Assembly (NCBI GenBank): GCA_947461435.1
Contig: CANHLE010000027.1
Location: 1 to 36,302, forward strand
Direction of reading: 5' to 3'
DNA length: 36,302 nucleotides
From: Paracoccaceae bacterium
Lineage (GTDB): Bacteria; Pseudomonadota; Alphaproteobacteria; Rhodobacterales; Rhodobacteraceae
Position 1 is the first letter of the stretch. The number at the start of each line of letters is the position of its first letter. Shown piece after piece: positions 8,958-16,934 of the stretch. Under the pieces are notes generated by a model. The model worked only from the letters and a program-made list of their open reading frames with translations, was not told the origin of the DNA and made no database searches. Position numbers and translations under genes: made by a program.

Positions 8958-9691
8958 CCACGTTGCCGCACAGCACGACCAAGAAACTGGGTCTGGTGAT
9001 CGACCTTGATACCTGTGTGGGCTGTCAGGCCTGCGTTACGGCCTGCAAGGGATGGAATGATCAAGGCTATGGCGCGCCGCTGTCTGATCAAGATCCCTAT
9101 GGTGCTGCCCCTTCGGGTACATTCTTGAACCGGGTCCATTCCTACCAGATCACGCCAGAAGACGCCGCGCCGATCATCGTGAACATGCCCCGGTCCTGTC
9201 TGCACTGTGATGATGCGCCCTGCGTGACAGTCTGCCCCACCGGGGCCAGCTACAAGCGCACAGAAGACGGGATTGTTCTGGTGAACGAAGATGCCTGCAT
9301 CGGGTGTGGGCTGTGTGCTTGGGCCTGTCCATACGGTGCGCGCGAATTGGATGCGGCGGCAGGGGTGATGAAAAAATGCACCCTTTGCGTTGACCGGATT
9401 TACAACGAAAATCTTCCCGAGCAAGACCGTGAACCAGCTTGCGTGCGTACGTGCCCGACGGGCGCCCGGCATTTTGGGGATTTTGCAGACCCGCAAAGCC
9501 ATGTCAGCCGTCTGAGCGCCGAACGCGGCGGTATGGCCTTGATGCCTGAACTGGGCACAAAACCGGTGAACCGATACCTTCCGCCGCGCAAGAAAGATGT
9601 CATGCAGGCCAGTCCCCTTGCCCCGCTGTTGGACATCCAAGCCAGCGGTTTCGCGGGCTGGCTTGATAAGATGCTAGGAAAAATTGGATGA
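8954..9691 (+). CDS. soeB: Sulfite dehydrogenase iron-sulfur subunit SoeB
   Basis: A 245-residue ferredoxin-like electron-transfer subunit carrying sixteen cysteines in four clusters: C21/24/27/31, C82/85/90/94, C115/118/121/125 and C142/145/163/167, enough for four [4Fe-4S] centres. It passes electrons from SoeA to the membrane anchor. No export signal is seen. GGGAGG lies 8-13 bases ahead of the ATG, inside the end of soeA, and both gene junctions are 4-base overlaps, implying coupled translation and fixed stoichiometry. Confidence 0.9.
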   Translation: MTTLPHSTTKKLGLVIDLDTCVGCQACVTACKGWNDQGYGAPLSDQDPYGAAPSGTFLNRVHSYQITPEDAAPIIVNMPRSCLHCDDAPCVTVCPTGASYKRTEDGIVLVNEDACIGCGLCAWACPYGARELDAAAGVMKKCTLCVDRIYNENLPEQDREPACVRTCPTGARHFGDFADPQSHVSRLSAERGGMALMPELGTKPVNRYLPPRKKDVMQASPLAPLLDIQASGFAGWLDKMLGKIG

Positions 9692-10563
9692 ATCCTGCGC
9701 CTTCCGTAATCTTGTTCACGACCCTTTCCGGCCTCGGCTTTGGCCTTCTGGCGTTTCTGTCGGCAGGGCTTGTTGAAGTGCACGGCTTGCACGCCTTTTT
9801 CTTTTGGGCGGCCGGCTATGCTTTGGCCGTGGGCGGGCTTTTGCTGTCGACCTTCCACCTTGGCAATCCGCAGCGCGCACTACTCGCCTTCAGCCAATGG
9901 CGATCCAGTTGGCTCAGCCGCGAGGCCGTGGCCGCCGTCGCAACCTTGCTGTGGCTTGCGCCGGTCGCACTGTCCCAATGGTTGGGCTTCGACTGGCCCC
10001 CCTTTTGGGGTCTGGTGGGCGCAATCCTGTGTGCCGCAACGATTTTCACCACGTCGATGATTTATGCCCAGCTCAAGACAGTCCCGCGCTGGAACACTTG
10101 GATCACCCCGGTGATGTTTCAAAGCTTTGCCTTGGCTGGGGGGGCCATTCTTGCCGGGCAAAAGCCCGTGGCTCTTGTGGCCTTGGCTGCGCTGGCCGTG
10201 GTGCAGGCGCTGGTGTGGCGGATCGGCGATGGGCGTTTTGCTCAGCTCGGGGCGAGCATCGGAACCGCAACAGGCCTTGGGTCCATTGGAACGGTTCGAG
10301 TGTTTGAACAGCCTCACACCAGCCCCAATTATTTGATGCGCGAAATGATCCATGTCGTCGGGCGCAAACATGCCCAAAAGCTGCGCATCATCACCCTGCT
10401 TTTCGCGGTCGTTTTGCCCCTGATGCTTTTGGTCCTTGCGCCGGGCGGCCCCACCGCGCTGCTGTGCGCAGCCGCGCTGCATCTTTTGGGTGCCATCACG
10501 TCGCGCTGGTTGTTTTTCGCACAGGCCGAACATGTGGTTGGCCTGTACTATGGCGCGCGATAA
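9688..10563 (+). CDS. soeC: Sulfite dehydrogenase membrane anchor SoeC (DmsC-like)
   Basis: A 291-residue integral membrane protein with about eight hydrophobic helices, of the DmsC type (quinone-interacting anchor). Conserved loop sequences STFHLGNPQRA and FSQWRSSWLSRE (about residues 54-79) are typical of this group. It would deliver sulfite electrons to quinone. It is the last gene of the xsc operon. Its TAA stop directly abuts the stop of the convergent dehydratase gene, leaving no room for an intergenic terminator. Confidence 0.9.
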   Translation: MNPAPSVILFTTLSGLGFGLLAFLSAGLVEVHGLHAFFFWAAGYALAVGGLLLSTFHLGNPQRALLAFSQWRSSWLSREAVAAVATLLWLAPVALSQWLGFDWPPFWGLVGAILCAATIFTTSMIYAQLKTVPRWNTWITPVMFQSFALAGGAILAGQKPVALVALAALAVVQALVWRIGDGRFAQLGASIGTATGLGSIGTVRVFEQPHTSPNYLMREMIHVVGRKHAQKLRIITLLFAVVLPLMLLVLAPGGPTALLCAAALHLLGAITSRWLFFAQAEHVVGLYYGAR

Positions 10564-12081
10564 CTACATCACGGCGCCCATGGCCCAAGGCACAAATTCC
10601 GCTCCGCCAAAGCCCAAAGCTTCGGATTTTGTCTGTGCTCCAGAGGCAACACGCAGAAATTCCTCGAAGATCTCGCGGCCCTTGTCTTCGATGCTGACAC
10701 CCTCGGTCACGATATCCCCGCAGTTGATATCCATGTCTTCTGCCATGCGGCCGTACATTTCGGAATTTGTCGCCAACTTGATGCACGGGGTGGGCTTGAA
10801 ACCGGAAACCGATCCGCGCCCCGTGGTGAACACGATCAGATTGGCACCGCCCGCAATTTGTCCGGTCACAGAACAAGGATCGTAACCGGGCGTATCCATA
10901 TAGACGAATCCCGTTTCCGTCACGGGTTCCGCGAACTTGTAGACCTGCGTCAAGGGGGCCGTGCCACCCTTTGCTACTGCGCCCAAGGACTTCTCCAGAA
11001 TGGTGGTCAATCCGCCCTTCTTGTTCCCGGGCGATGGATTATTGTCCATCTCGCCGCCCCAGCGGGCCGTATACTCTTCCCACCACAAGATCCGCTCGAC
11101 GATCTTTTCGCCCACCTCGCGGCTCACGGCGCGGCGCGTCAACAGATGTTCGGCCCCATATATTTCAGGGGTTTCTGACAGAATCGTGGTCCCGCCATGC
11201 GCAACCAAAAGATCCGAGGCATAGCCCAACGCCGGGTTCGCCGTGATGCCCGAATAGCCGTCAGATCCGCCGCATTGCATCCCGACCATCAAATGCTCCA
11301 GTCCGGCCGGCTGGCGCGTGACCTTGTTCGCCTCAACCGCCATTTCCTTCAACGCTTCTATGCCGCGCTCGATGGATTTGCGGGTGCCGCCCGATTGCTG
11401 AATTGTCATGTACCGGAAATTGCCATCGCCGCGCAGTCGCGCTTTGCCGATCAGATCGGGCACTTGCATGACTTCGCAGCCCAGACCCACCAACAAGATG
11501 CCCGCAAAATTCGGATTGCGGGCATAGCCTTGCAACGTCCGATACAGCGTTTCATAGCCTTCGTCTTTTCCCGACATGCCGCATCCGGTGCCATGCACGA
11601 TCGGCACGACGCCATCCACATTCGGGAAGGCGTCCAGAAATCCGTCTTTTTCGGCCGCCTCGGCGATAAAGCGCGCCACCGATCCCGAACAGTTCACACT
11701 GGTCAGAACGCCAAGGTAATTGCGCGTTCCCACTTGCCCATCCTGACGGTGATAGCCCAAAAACGTGCGCCCGGCCTCGGCCTTTGGCTGGGGATTGCGT
11801 TCTGAAGCAAAGGCATAATCAAGGTCATGCCCTCCCATCCCCAGATTATGACTGTGGATGTGATCGCCGGCCTTGATCTCGGTGCTGGCGATCCCAATGA
11901 TCTGGCCATAGCGGATCACGTTTTGCCCCTTTGTCAGATCTTGGGTTGCCATTTTGTGGCCGCGCGGCACCGGTCCGGGCAGGGCAAAACCCAAGGCATC
12001 CGGCACAGCGCCCTGCGGCAAATCCGCCAAGGCGATCACGACATTGTCGGCGGGGTGCAGTCTGATGGCCTTGGACGTCAC
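10564..12081 (-). CDS. UxaA-family dehydratase (altronate/galactarate dehydratase type)
   Basis: A 505-residue UxaA/GarD-family sugar-acid dehydratase, close in length to altronate dehydratase. The N-terminal SAF domain (about residues 8-85) contains RGHKMA, whose His is a likely metal ligand. The C-terminal catalytic part contains GYHRQDGQVGTRNYLG, GTGCGMS, GLGCEV, QCGGSDGYSGITANPALG and TGRGSVSGFKPTPCIKL, with cysteines suited to metal or cluster binding. The start is GTG at 12081, chosen because AAGGAG lies 6 bases upstream. It is divergent from the GntR gene across an 84-base region holding the shared operator. The family acts on altronate, galactarate and related acids; the actual substrate is unknown, and the aldose dehydrogenase in the same regulon could supply the aldonate. 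Confidence 0.8.
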   Translation of the reverse strand: MTSKAIRLHPADNVVIALADLPQGAVPDALGFALPGPVPRGHKMATQDLTKGQNVIRYGQIIGIASTEIKAGDHIHSHNLGMGGHDLDYAFASERNPQPKAEAGRTFLGYHRQDGQVGTRNYLGVLTSVNCSGSVARFIAEAAEKDGFLDAFPNVDGVVPIVHGTGCGMSGKDEGYETLYRTLQGYARNPNFAGILLVGLGCEVMQVPDLIGKARLRGDGNFRYMTIQQSGGTRKSIERGIEALKEMAVEANKVTRQPAGLEHLMVGMQCGGSDGYSGITANPALGYASDLLVAHGGTTILSETPEIYGAEHLLTRRAVSREVGEKIVERILWWEEYTARWGGEMDNNPSPGNKKGGLTTILEKSLGAVAKGGTAPLTQVYKFAEPVTETGFVYMDTPGYDPCSVTGQIAGGANLIVFTTGRGSVSGFKPTPCIKLATNSEMYGRMAEDMDINCGDIVTEGVSIEDKGREIFEEFLRVASGAQTKSEALGFGGAEFVPWAMGAVM

Positions 12082-12130
12082 GTCACTCTCCTTGACTTAG
12101 GGGCGGATGCGCGTCAGGTACGCGCCGCGC

Positions 12131-12168
12131 TTGTGCTAGTCCATTCCTATAGCTAACATGTTAGTATG
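12131..12168 (+). promoter_or_regulatory. Predicted gntR promoter and regulon operator, site A
   Basis: TTGTGC (12131-12136) and TAACAT (12154-12159) are separated by 17 bp. The -10 hexamer lies inside the operator CTAACATGTTAGTATG (12153-12168). Initiation about 7 bases after the -10 would fall on the A of the gntR ATG (12166), predicting a leaderless mRNA and autorepression. The same 16-bp element recurs at 14985, 21629 and 26659. Confidence 0.65.
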
Positions 12169-12174
12169 CTACAA
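12146..12174 (-). promoter_or_regulatory. Predicted dehydratase promoter with operator in its spacer
   Basis: On the minus strand, TTGTAG (12174-12169) and TATAGG (12151-12146) are separated by 17 bp. The shared palindrome CTAACATGTTAG falls entirely inside the spacer, so a bound repressor would block polymerase. This is inference from sequence only. Confidence 0.5.
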
Positions 12175-12900
12175 ACAGAAGTTGCCCATCTGCAAGAGGC
12201 CTTGACCGCAGAAGAGCGTTTGAAACCGCTTTCTGCTTTCACAGGATCGTTGGCTCAGCGGGTTTACGGGTCCTTGAAAGAAGCGATCCTGTCGTTGTCC
12301 TATGGTCCGGGCGACAGCCTGCGCAAACCTGAAATCTGCACTGCTTTGGGCGTTTCGCGCAGCCCCGTGGCCGAGGCTGTGGCCCGCTTGCAAGCGGACA
12401 ATCTTGTCACGGTGATCCCCCAAGCGGGCACCTATGTGGCCCGCCTTTCGATGCAAGAGGTGCGCGAGGGCGCTTTTTTGCGCCAAGCCCTTGAACTTGC
12501 AGCCGTCGAACGCGTGGCCGAGACGATCACCGAGGCGCAACTTGTGGAATTGCGCCGCAATCTGCGTGTTCAATCCGCCCATATCGTGGACAATGATTTT
12601 GCGGGCTTTTATCAAACCGATGCGGCCATGCACGAATTGATCTTGTCGTTCACCGGTTTCAAACGGCTGTCGAGTTTGGCCGATACCTCTTGGGTGCATG
12701 TCAATCGGGCGCGCCGATTGATTTTGCCGTCGCCCGGCCGGGTTGAACAAACCCTCGACGAACATCAGACCATTCTGGCCGCCCTTGAAGCACGTGATCC
12801 CGCCCGCGCCCGGGCCGCCACGCAGCTTCACCTTGGCCAGCTGATCACCCTGCTAGAGCCGATTGCGGCCGCCCAACCTGACCTTTTTGATCCGGATTGA
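12166..12900 (+). CDS. GntR/FadR-family (FCD) transcriptional repressor of the sugar regulon
   Basis: A 244-residue regulator with an N-terminal winged helix (about 30-92; KPEICTALGVSRSPVAEAVARL is the recognition helix region) and an all-helical FCD ligand-binding domain (about 100-225) with metal-binding-type residues in DAAMHELI and the later His-rich TLDEHQTI and ATQLHLGQL. FCD regulators usually respond to small organic acids or sugar acids. The ATG at 12166 lies one base after a perfect 12-bp palindrome with no room for a ribosome binding site, so either the transcript is leaderless or translation starts slightly downstream (a TTG near 12202). Its position beside site A, with identical elements at three other promoters, makes it the likely regulator of the whole cluster. 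Confidence 0.85.
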   Translation: MLQTEVAHLQEALTAEERLKPLSAFTGSLAQRVYGSLKEAILSLSYGPGDSLRKPEICTALGVSRSPVAEAVARLQADNLVTVIPQAGTYVARLSMQEVREGAFLRQALELAAVERVAETITEAQLVELRRNLRVQSAHIVDNDFAGFYQTDAAMHELILSFTGFKRLSSLADTSWVHVNRARRLILPSPGRVEQTLDEHQTILAALEARDPARARAATQLHLGQLITLLEPIAAAQPDLFDPD

Positions 12901-12904
12901 CCTT

Positions 12905-13873
12905 ATGACCCAAGATCTGCGTTTTGCCGCGCGTCTGAACGCCTTCAAACTTGGTTTGCCCGGCAAGCCCAGTTTGGATGATCTTTTGGCCCGCGTGGCG
13001 CAGGTTCCCGGCATGACCCATGCCGATTTGAATTTTCCAGATCATCTGGCCGGCCTTAGCCCGATTCAAGCCAAAGCGGCTCTAGATCGGCACGGCATTG
13101 GCCTGAACGGTTTGGCCATGCGCTACTATACACATCCGGGTTTTCGCCTTGGTGCCTTTACCAACCCCGACCCCGCAACGCGCCGCGCCGCGATTGATGA
13201 GACCAAGCGCGGCATGGATGCCTTGGCGGAAATGGGCGGTCAAATCATGACCCTGTGGATGGGGCAAGACGGTGTCGATTACTCCTTTCAGGGCGATTAC
13301 ACGCGAATGTGGGACGATACGGTGTCGGCCATCGCCGAAGTGGCCGATCACAACACGGCACTGGATGTGTCCATCGAATACAAACCGAACGAACCGCGGG
13401 CCTTTGCCCTGATGCCCGATCTGGCAACAACCCTGTTGGCGCTTGACGAGATCGCCCGCCCCAACACCGGGGTCACGCTCGATTTTTGCCACCTGCTGTT
13501 TGCCGGTGAAATCCCGGCCCGGTCTGCCCGTCTTGCAGCGCGCCGCTCGCGGATTTTGGGGATCCACCTCAACGACGGCTATGGCAAGCGCGACGATGGG
13601 TTGATGGTCGGCTCGGTTCATCCGGTGCAAACCGTTGAACTTTTTGTCGATATGATACGTCAGGGCCCGCCCGGAACGATCTATTTTGACACCTTTCCGG
13701 ATCATGGAGGTCTGGATCCGGTCGAAGAGTCAAAAACAAACATCGAAATGACCCGCCGCTTGTGGTCAATTGCGCAAACCTTGTCGCGCAGCACAGATCT
13801 TGAAAGCGCCATCAACCGCCAAGATGCCGCCGCCTCGGTGCGGATCGTGGCTGGCGCGCTTTACGGCAAATAG
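12905..13873 (+). CDS. Xylose-isomerase-like TIM-barrel sugar isomerase (RhaI-like)
   Basis: A 322-residue AP-endonuclease-2/xylose-isomerase-fold protein. Metal-ligand candidates are the Glu of VSIEYKPNE, the Asp of TLDFCHLLFAG, the His/Asp of GIHLNDGYGKRDDG, and the Asp in YFDTFPD. The HLNDGYGKRDDGLMVGS segment recalls Pseudomonas-type L-rhamnose isomerases, but sugar specificity cannot be read with confidence. It begins 4 bases after the gntR stop, so the regulator and isomerase form an operon. An upstream in-frame codon at 12863 lies inside gntR and is less likely to be the start. It could alternatively be a sugar epimerase. Confidence 0.75.
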   Translation: MTQDLRFAARLNAFKLGLPGKPSLDDLLARVAQVPGMTHADLNFPDHLAGLSPIQAKAALDRHGIGLNGLAMRYYTHPGFRLGAFTNPDPATRRAAIDETKRGMDALAEMGGQIMTLWMGQDGVDYSFQGDYTRMWDDTVSAIAEVADHNTALDVSIEYKPNEPRAFALMPDLATTLLALDEIARPNTGVTLDFCHLLFAGEIPARSARLAARRSRILGIHLNDGYGKRDDGLMVGSVHPVQTVELFVDMIRQGPPGTIYFDTFPDHGGLDPVEESKTNIEMTRRLWSIAQTLSRSTDLESAINRQDAAASVRIVAGALYGK

Positions 13874-13923
13874 CAATCGGGCCGACTTTTGGTCTTAAGC
13901 GAATGTGTCAGCGCGCCCCGGGG

Positions 13924-14961
13924 TTACCCGAGGGGCGCATCTTCGCGGATCAGACCCTCAGCCTGCAATTCTGCCCACAGATCGTGCGGGATGATGGCCG
14001 CCGCGGCACGGGCATTGGCCTGAACTTCGCCCACCGTTTGCCCGCCCGGGATCACGGTGACGACCGCAGGATGCTGCAAAGGAAACTGAAACGCCGCGTC
14101 CACCATTCGTACACCATGCGCGGTGCAAATCGCTTCAATCCGCGCCACCCGGGCCAAGACCCAATCTGGTGCCGGATCATAGTTGTAAAAGGCCTTGCCT
14201 GCGGCCCGATCGGTTGCGGACATGGCCAATACGCCCGAATTGTAGGGCCCGCCCAGCACGATTCCGATCCCGCGGCTTTGGGCCAGCGGCAGAAAACTCG
14301 CCAGCGCCTCTTGCTCCAACAAGGTATATCTCCCCGCCAGCAGGAACAGATCGAAATCGCCCCGTTCGGTCAGCCACTGGCAGGGTTGCCATTCATTCAG
14401 CCCTGCGCCAAAGGCGCGGATCACGCCCTGATCGCGCAGCGAAACCAAAGCCTTGTATCCGCCCTGCATGAATTCGGCCAACCGGGCCTCCATCGCCGCT
14501 TGGCTGCCATGGGTGAAAACATCCAGATCATGGGCATAAAGCACATCAACCCGGTCCAGACCCAGACGTTCCAGACTGAATTCAAGCGATCGCATGACCC
14601 CATCATAGGAATAGTCATACACTTCTACCCGCGAAGGAACGTCAAAGAACTTTCCGATGGCGATACGCGTCTCACCTTGGCGCGTGGCGCGCATCAGACG
14701 GCCAATTTTTGTGGCCACGATATAATCGTCGCGGTTTTTGCCCCGCAAAAAGGGGTTCAACCGCGTTTCCGACAAGCCAAGACCATACAGCGGGGCCGTA
14801 TCAAAATTGCGAACCCCCGCATCCCACGCCGCGTCCAAAACAGCGCGCGCGTCGGCCTCGGTGACGGTGCGGTACAGATTGCCGATGGGCGCCGTCCCAA
14901 AGCCAAGCTCGGTAAAACGCAAAGCCCCTTTTCCGCCCCGGTCCCAAACGCGTGTCTTCAT
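13924..14961 (-). CDS. Aldo/keto reductase, aldose (D-threo-aldose/L-fucose type) 1-dehydrogenase
   Basis: A 345-residue (beta/alpha)8 oxidoreductase of the aldo/keto reductase superfamily with the full tetrad D54, Y59, K85 and H144 (NFDTAPLYG, VATKIG, LYAHDLD). The length, the GTAPIGNLY start and the YDYSYDGVMRSLE segment resemble D-threo-aldose 1-dehydrogenases (L-fucose/galactose dehydrogenase) and pyridoxal 4-dehydrogenase. The likely reaction is NAD(P)-dependent oxidation of an aldose to its lactone. The start at 14961 (MKTRVW) is chosen over an upstream ATG because AGAGGGA lies just before it and the operator sits upstream. It is divergent from the btpA-like gene and shares operator site B. 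Confidence 0.82.
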   Translation of the reverse strand: MKTRVWDRGGKGALRFTELGFGTAPIGNLYRTVTEADARAVLDAAWDAGVRNFDTAPLYGLGLSETRLNPFLRGKNRDDYIVATKIGRLMRATRQGETRIAIGKFFDVPSRVEVYDYSYDGVMRSLEFSLERLGLDRVDVLYAHDLDVFTHGSQAAMEARLAEFMQGGYKALVSLRDQGVIRAFGAGLNEWQPCQWLTERGDFDLFLLAGRYTLLEQEALASFLPLAQSRGIGIVLGGPYNSGVLAMSATDRAAGKAFYNYDPAPDWVLARVARIEAICTAHGVRMVDAAFQFPLQHPAVVTVIPGGQTVGEVQANARAAAAIIPHDLWAELQAEGLIREDAPLG

Positions 14962-14984
14962 TTGCAATCCCTCTGACTCCACCG

Positions 14985-15000
14985 CTAACATGCTAGTATG
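14985..15000 (+). promoter_or_regulatory. Regulon operator, site B (between aldose dehydrogenase and btpA-like genes)
   Basis: CTAACATGCTAGTATG differs from site A by one pyrimidine change. TAACAT inside it can act as a -10 for the + strand, with TTGCAA (14962-14967) as a -35 at 18 bp. It lies 24 bases from the start of the minus-strand dehydrogenase gene and 36 bases from the + strand btpA-like gene. Confidence 0.6.
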
Positions 15001-15027
15001 ATTCACCGGACAAGGCAAAGCGGGTAG
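14998..15027 (+). CDS. Possible leader peptide ORF in the btpA-like mRNA
   Basis: The ATG ending operator site B opens a 9-codon frame (MIHRTRQSG, stop TAG) that closes 8 bases before the btpA-like ATG. If transcription starts at about 14998, as predicted at sites A and C, this would be a leaderless mini-ORF. It may be only a chance consequence of the operator ending in ATG. Confidence 0.2.
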   Translation: MIHRTRQSG

Positions 15028-15035
15028 GGGCAGGA

Positions 15036-15848
15036 ATGGGAAATTTTCAAACGGTGTTTGGTGGGGGCAAACCGGTGATTGGCATGGTGCACTTGGGCGC
15101 CTTGCCCGGCGCGCCGTTGCATGATGCCGGTGCCGGGTTGGCTGGCCTTCTGGCAGGCGCACGTGCAGATCTGATCGCGCTGCAAAAGGCAGGCTTTGAT
15201 GCTGTGATGTTCGGCAATGAAAATGACCGGCCTTACGAATTCAAGGTCGACATCGCCTCGACGGCCACCATGGCTTATGTGATTGGCCAATTGCGATCAG
15301 AAATTACCGTGCCCTTTGGTGTCAATGTCCTGTGGGATCCGATGTCGTCGGTCGCCCTTGCCGCGGCCACGGGCGCGCAGTTCGTCCGCGAGATCTTTAC
15401 CGGGACCTACGCCAGCGACATGGGCCCTTGGACGCCCGATGCCGGCGCGGCCCTGCGGTATCGTCAGCGGCTGGGACGCGGCGATCTTGCCATGCTTTAC
15501 AACGTCAGCGCTGAATTTGCCGACAGCCTTGACCGCCGACCCTTGCCAGACCGTGCCCGATCTGCGGTGTTTTCCTCGGTTCCCGATGCCGTTCTCGTCT
15601 CGGGGCAGATCACGGGAGAAGCCGCTGCGATGACCGATCTGGAATCTGTGAAAAAAGCCCTGCCCAACACGCCTGTGCTGGCCAACACGGGCGTCAAGCA
15701 CGCCACGATCGCCGATGTCCTGCGGGTGGCCGATGGCTGTGTCGTCGGTTCGGCGCTTAAGGTTGACGGTCACACTTGGAATGCCATCGACCCCGCGCGC
15801 GCCGATGATTTCATGGCGCTTGCCCGCGCAGCCAGAGGCGGTCGGTGA
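15036..15848 (+). CDS. BtpA/SgcQ-family TIM-barrel protein
   Basis: A 270-residue protein of the BtpA family. The N-terminal PVIGMVHLGALPGAP and the central ADLIALQKAGFDAVMFGNEND are hallmark sequences, and the C-terminal GSALKVDGHTWN resembles a phosphate-binding barrel end. The family includes cyanobacterial BtpA (photosystem I accumulation) and E. coli SgcQ of the cryptic sgc sugar operon; its biochemical role is not settled. The start at 15036 follows GGGGCAGGA. The stop overlaps the next gene, an M42 protein like SgcX, so this repeats the SgcQ-SgcX pairing. A sugar-metabolic role is much more likely here than a photosystem role. Confidence 0.85.
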   Translation: MGNFQTVFGGGKPVIGMVHLGALPGAPLHDAGAGLAGLLAGARADLIALQKAGFDAVMFGNENDRPYEFKVDIASTATMAYVIGQLRSEITVPFGVNVLWDPMSSVALAAATGAQFVREIFTGTYASDMGPWTPDAGAALRYRQRLGRGDLAMLYNVSAEFADSLDRRPLPDRARSAVFSSVPDAVLVSGQITGEAAAMTDLESVKKALPNTPVLANTGVKHATIADVLRVADGCVVGSALKVDGHTWNAIDPARADDFMALARAARGGR

Positions 15849-16933
15849 TGGATCAGTTGCGCAAGGATGTGACAGACCTGATGATGATTCCCGGCCTTTC
15901 GGGATACGAAGAACCGGTTGCGGCTTGGCTGCGCTCGGCCCTGACGCATGCGGGGATCGTCAGCCGAACGGACCGTCTGGGCAATCTGATCGCCACCCTT
16001 CAGGGCGATCCGGCCAAACCTTCGGTCATGATTTTCACCCATATGGACCAGCTGGGTTTTATCGTTCGCAAGATCGAGGCCGATGGCCTGATCCGCGTGG
16101 AGCGGATGGGCGGCGTGTCCGAACGCGCCATGGCCGCGCAATCTGTGCTGATCGGTACAGCCCAGGGATTTGTGCCCGGGATCATCATGGTCAAGGCGCA
16201 CCACGCCACCACACCGGACGAAAAATACAAAGTCATCACTGCCCCCGAGGTTCGCATTGATACGGGCCATGGATCGAAAGCAGCCGTTGAAGCGGCGGGA
16301 ATCAAGATCGGCGCGCCCGTCACGTATCGCCCGCAAGTGATTGATCTGGCTGGCCACCGCATTGCCGGAACCTCGGTGGATGACAGGGCCGGCTGTGCGG
16401 CGCTTTTGGCGTTGGCGCGCGATCTGAAAGGGCAGGCAGGCTTGCCCACGGTTCACCTCGTCTGGACCGTGCTTGAAGAATTCAATCTGCGCGGCGCGCA
16501 AGTCGTCGCTCAGGTCCTGCGGCCGGATATCGCCTGGCAGATTGATCTCATGCTTGCCACCGACACACCCGATATGGCCGACCGGGGCGAGATGGTGCTG
16601 GGCGGCGGCCCCGGGATCAGCCTGTATTCCTTTCACGGACGGGGCACCTTGAACGGCGTCCTGCCCCATCCGGCCATGGTCGCTTTGTTCGAAACGGCCG
16701 CAGATACCGCACATCTGCCGCTGCAACGCTCGGCTCAGGTCGGGGTTTTGACCGATCTTTCCTACGTCCAACTGGTGGGCGAAGGGGTTGCCGCGATCGA
16801 TATCGGCTTTCCCATGCGCCACTCGCATACCGCAGTGGAATGCTGCGACCTGCGGGATGTGGCCGGTCTGGTCAAACTGATGCACACCGCTTTGGGGCTC
16901 ATCCCGGCCGGCATGCGGCTGGAAAGGGGCTGA
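15848..16933 (+). CDS. M42-family metallohydrolase (SgcX/FrvX-like)
   Basis: A 361-residue M42-family di-metal hydrolase. The expected ligands are present: H65 and D67 in FTHMDQLGF, the bridging Asp in GTSVDDRAG, the Glu pair in TVLEEFNLRGAQ, Asp in TDTPDM and His in RHSHTAVE. M42 proteins are annotated as aminopeptidases, but those in sugar operons (E. coli SgcX, FrvX) have no proven substrate, and hydrolysis of a sugar conjugate is possible. ATG at 15848 overlaps the preceding stop (TGATG); a GTG three bases earlier is an equal alternative. It is the second gene of the btpA-like/M42/FGGY/creatininase operon. Confidence 0.85.
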   Translation: MDQLRKDVTDLMMIPGLSGYEEPVAAWLRSALTHAGIVSRTDRLGNLIATLQGDPAKPSVMIFTHMDQLGFIVRKIEADGLIRVERMGGVSERAMAAQSVLIGTAQGFVPGIIMVKAHHATTPDEKYKVITAPEVRIDTGHGSKAAVEAAGIKIGAPVTYRPQVIDLAGHRIAGTSVDDRAGCAALLALARDLKGQAGLPTVHLVWTVLEEFNLRGAQVVAQVLRPDIAWQIDLMLATDTPDMADRGEMVLGGGPGISLYSFHGRGTLNGVLPHPAMVALFETAADTAHLPLQRSAQVGVLTDLSYVQLVGEGVAAIDIGFPMRHSHTAVECCDLRDVAGLVKLMHTALGLIPAGMRLERG

Positions 16934-16934
16934 A

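Noticed and set aside
13913-13938. GC-rich inverted repeat between the isomerase and the aldose dehydrogenase genes
   Set aside because: The stem has a bulge, lies mostly within the dehydrogenase 3' end and has no T-run on either side, so I do not call it a terminator.
13903-14976. A 357-residue + strand frame over the aldose dehydrogenase gene
   Set aside because: The minus frame has the complete aldo/keto reductase tetrad; the + frame crosses its start region and resembles no protein.
15036-15848. Annotating the BtpA-like gene as a photosystem biogenesis factor because of nearby puc genes
   Set aside because: It is in a separate sugar operon with its own operator, and the purple bacterial antenna has no photosystem I.
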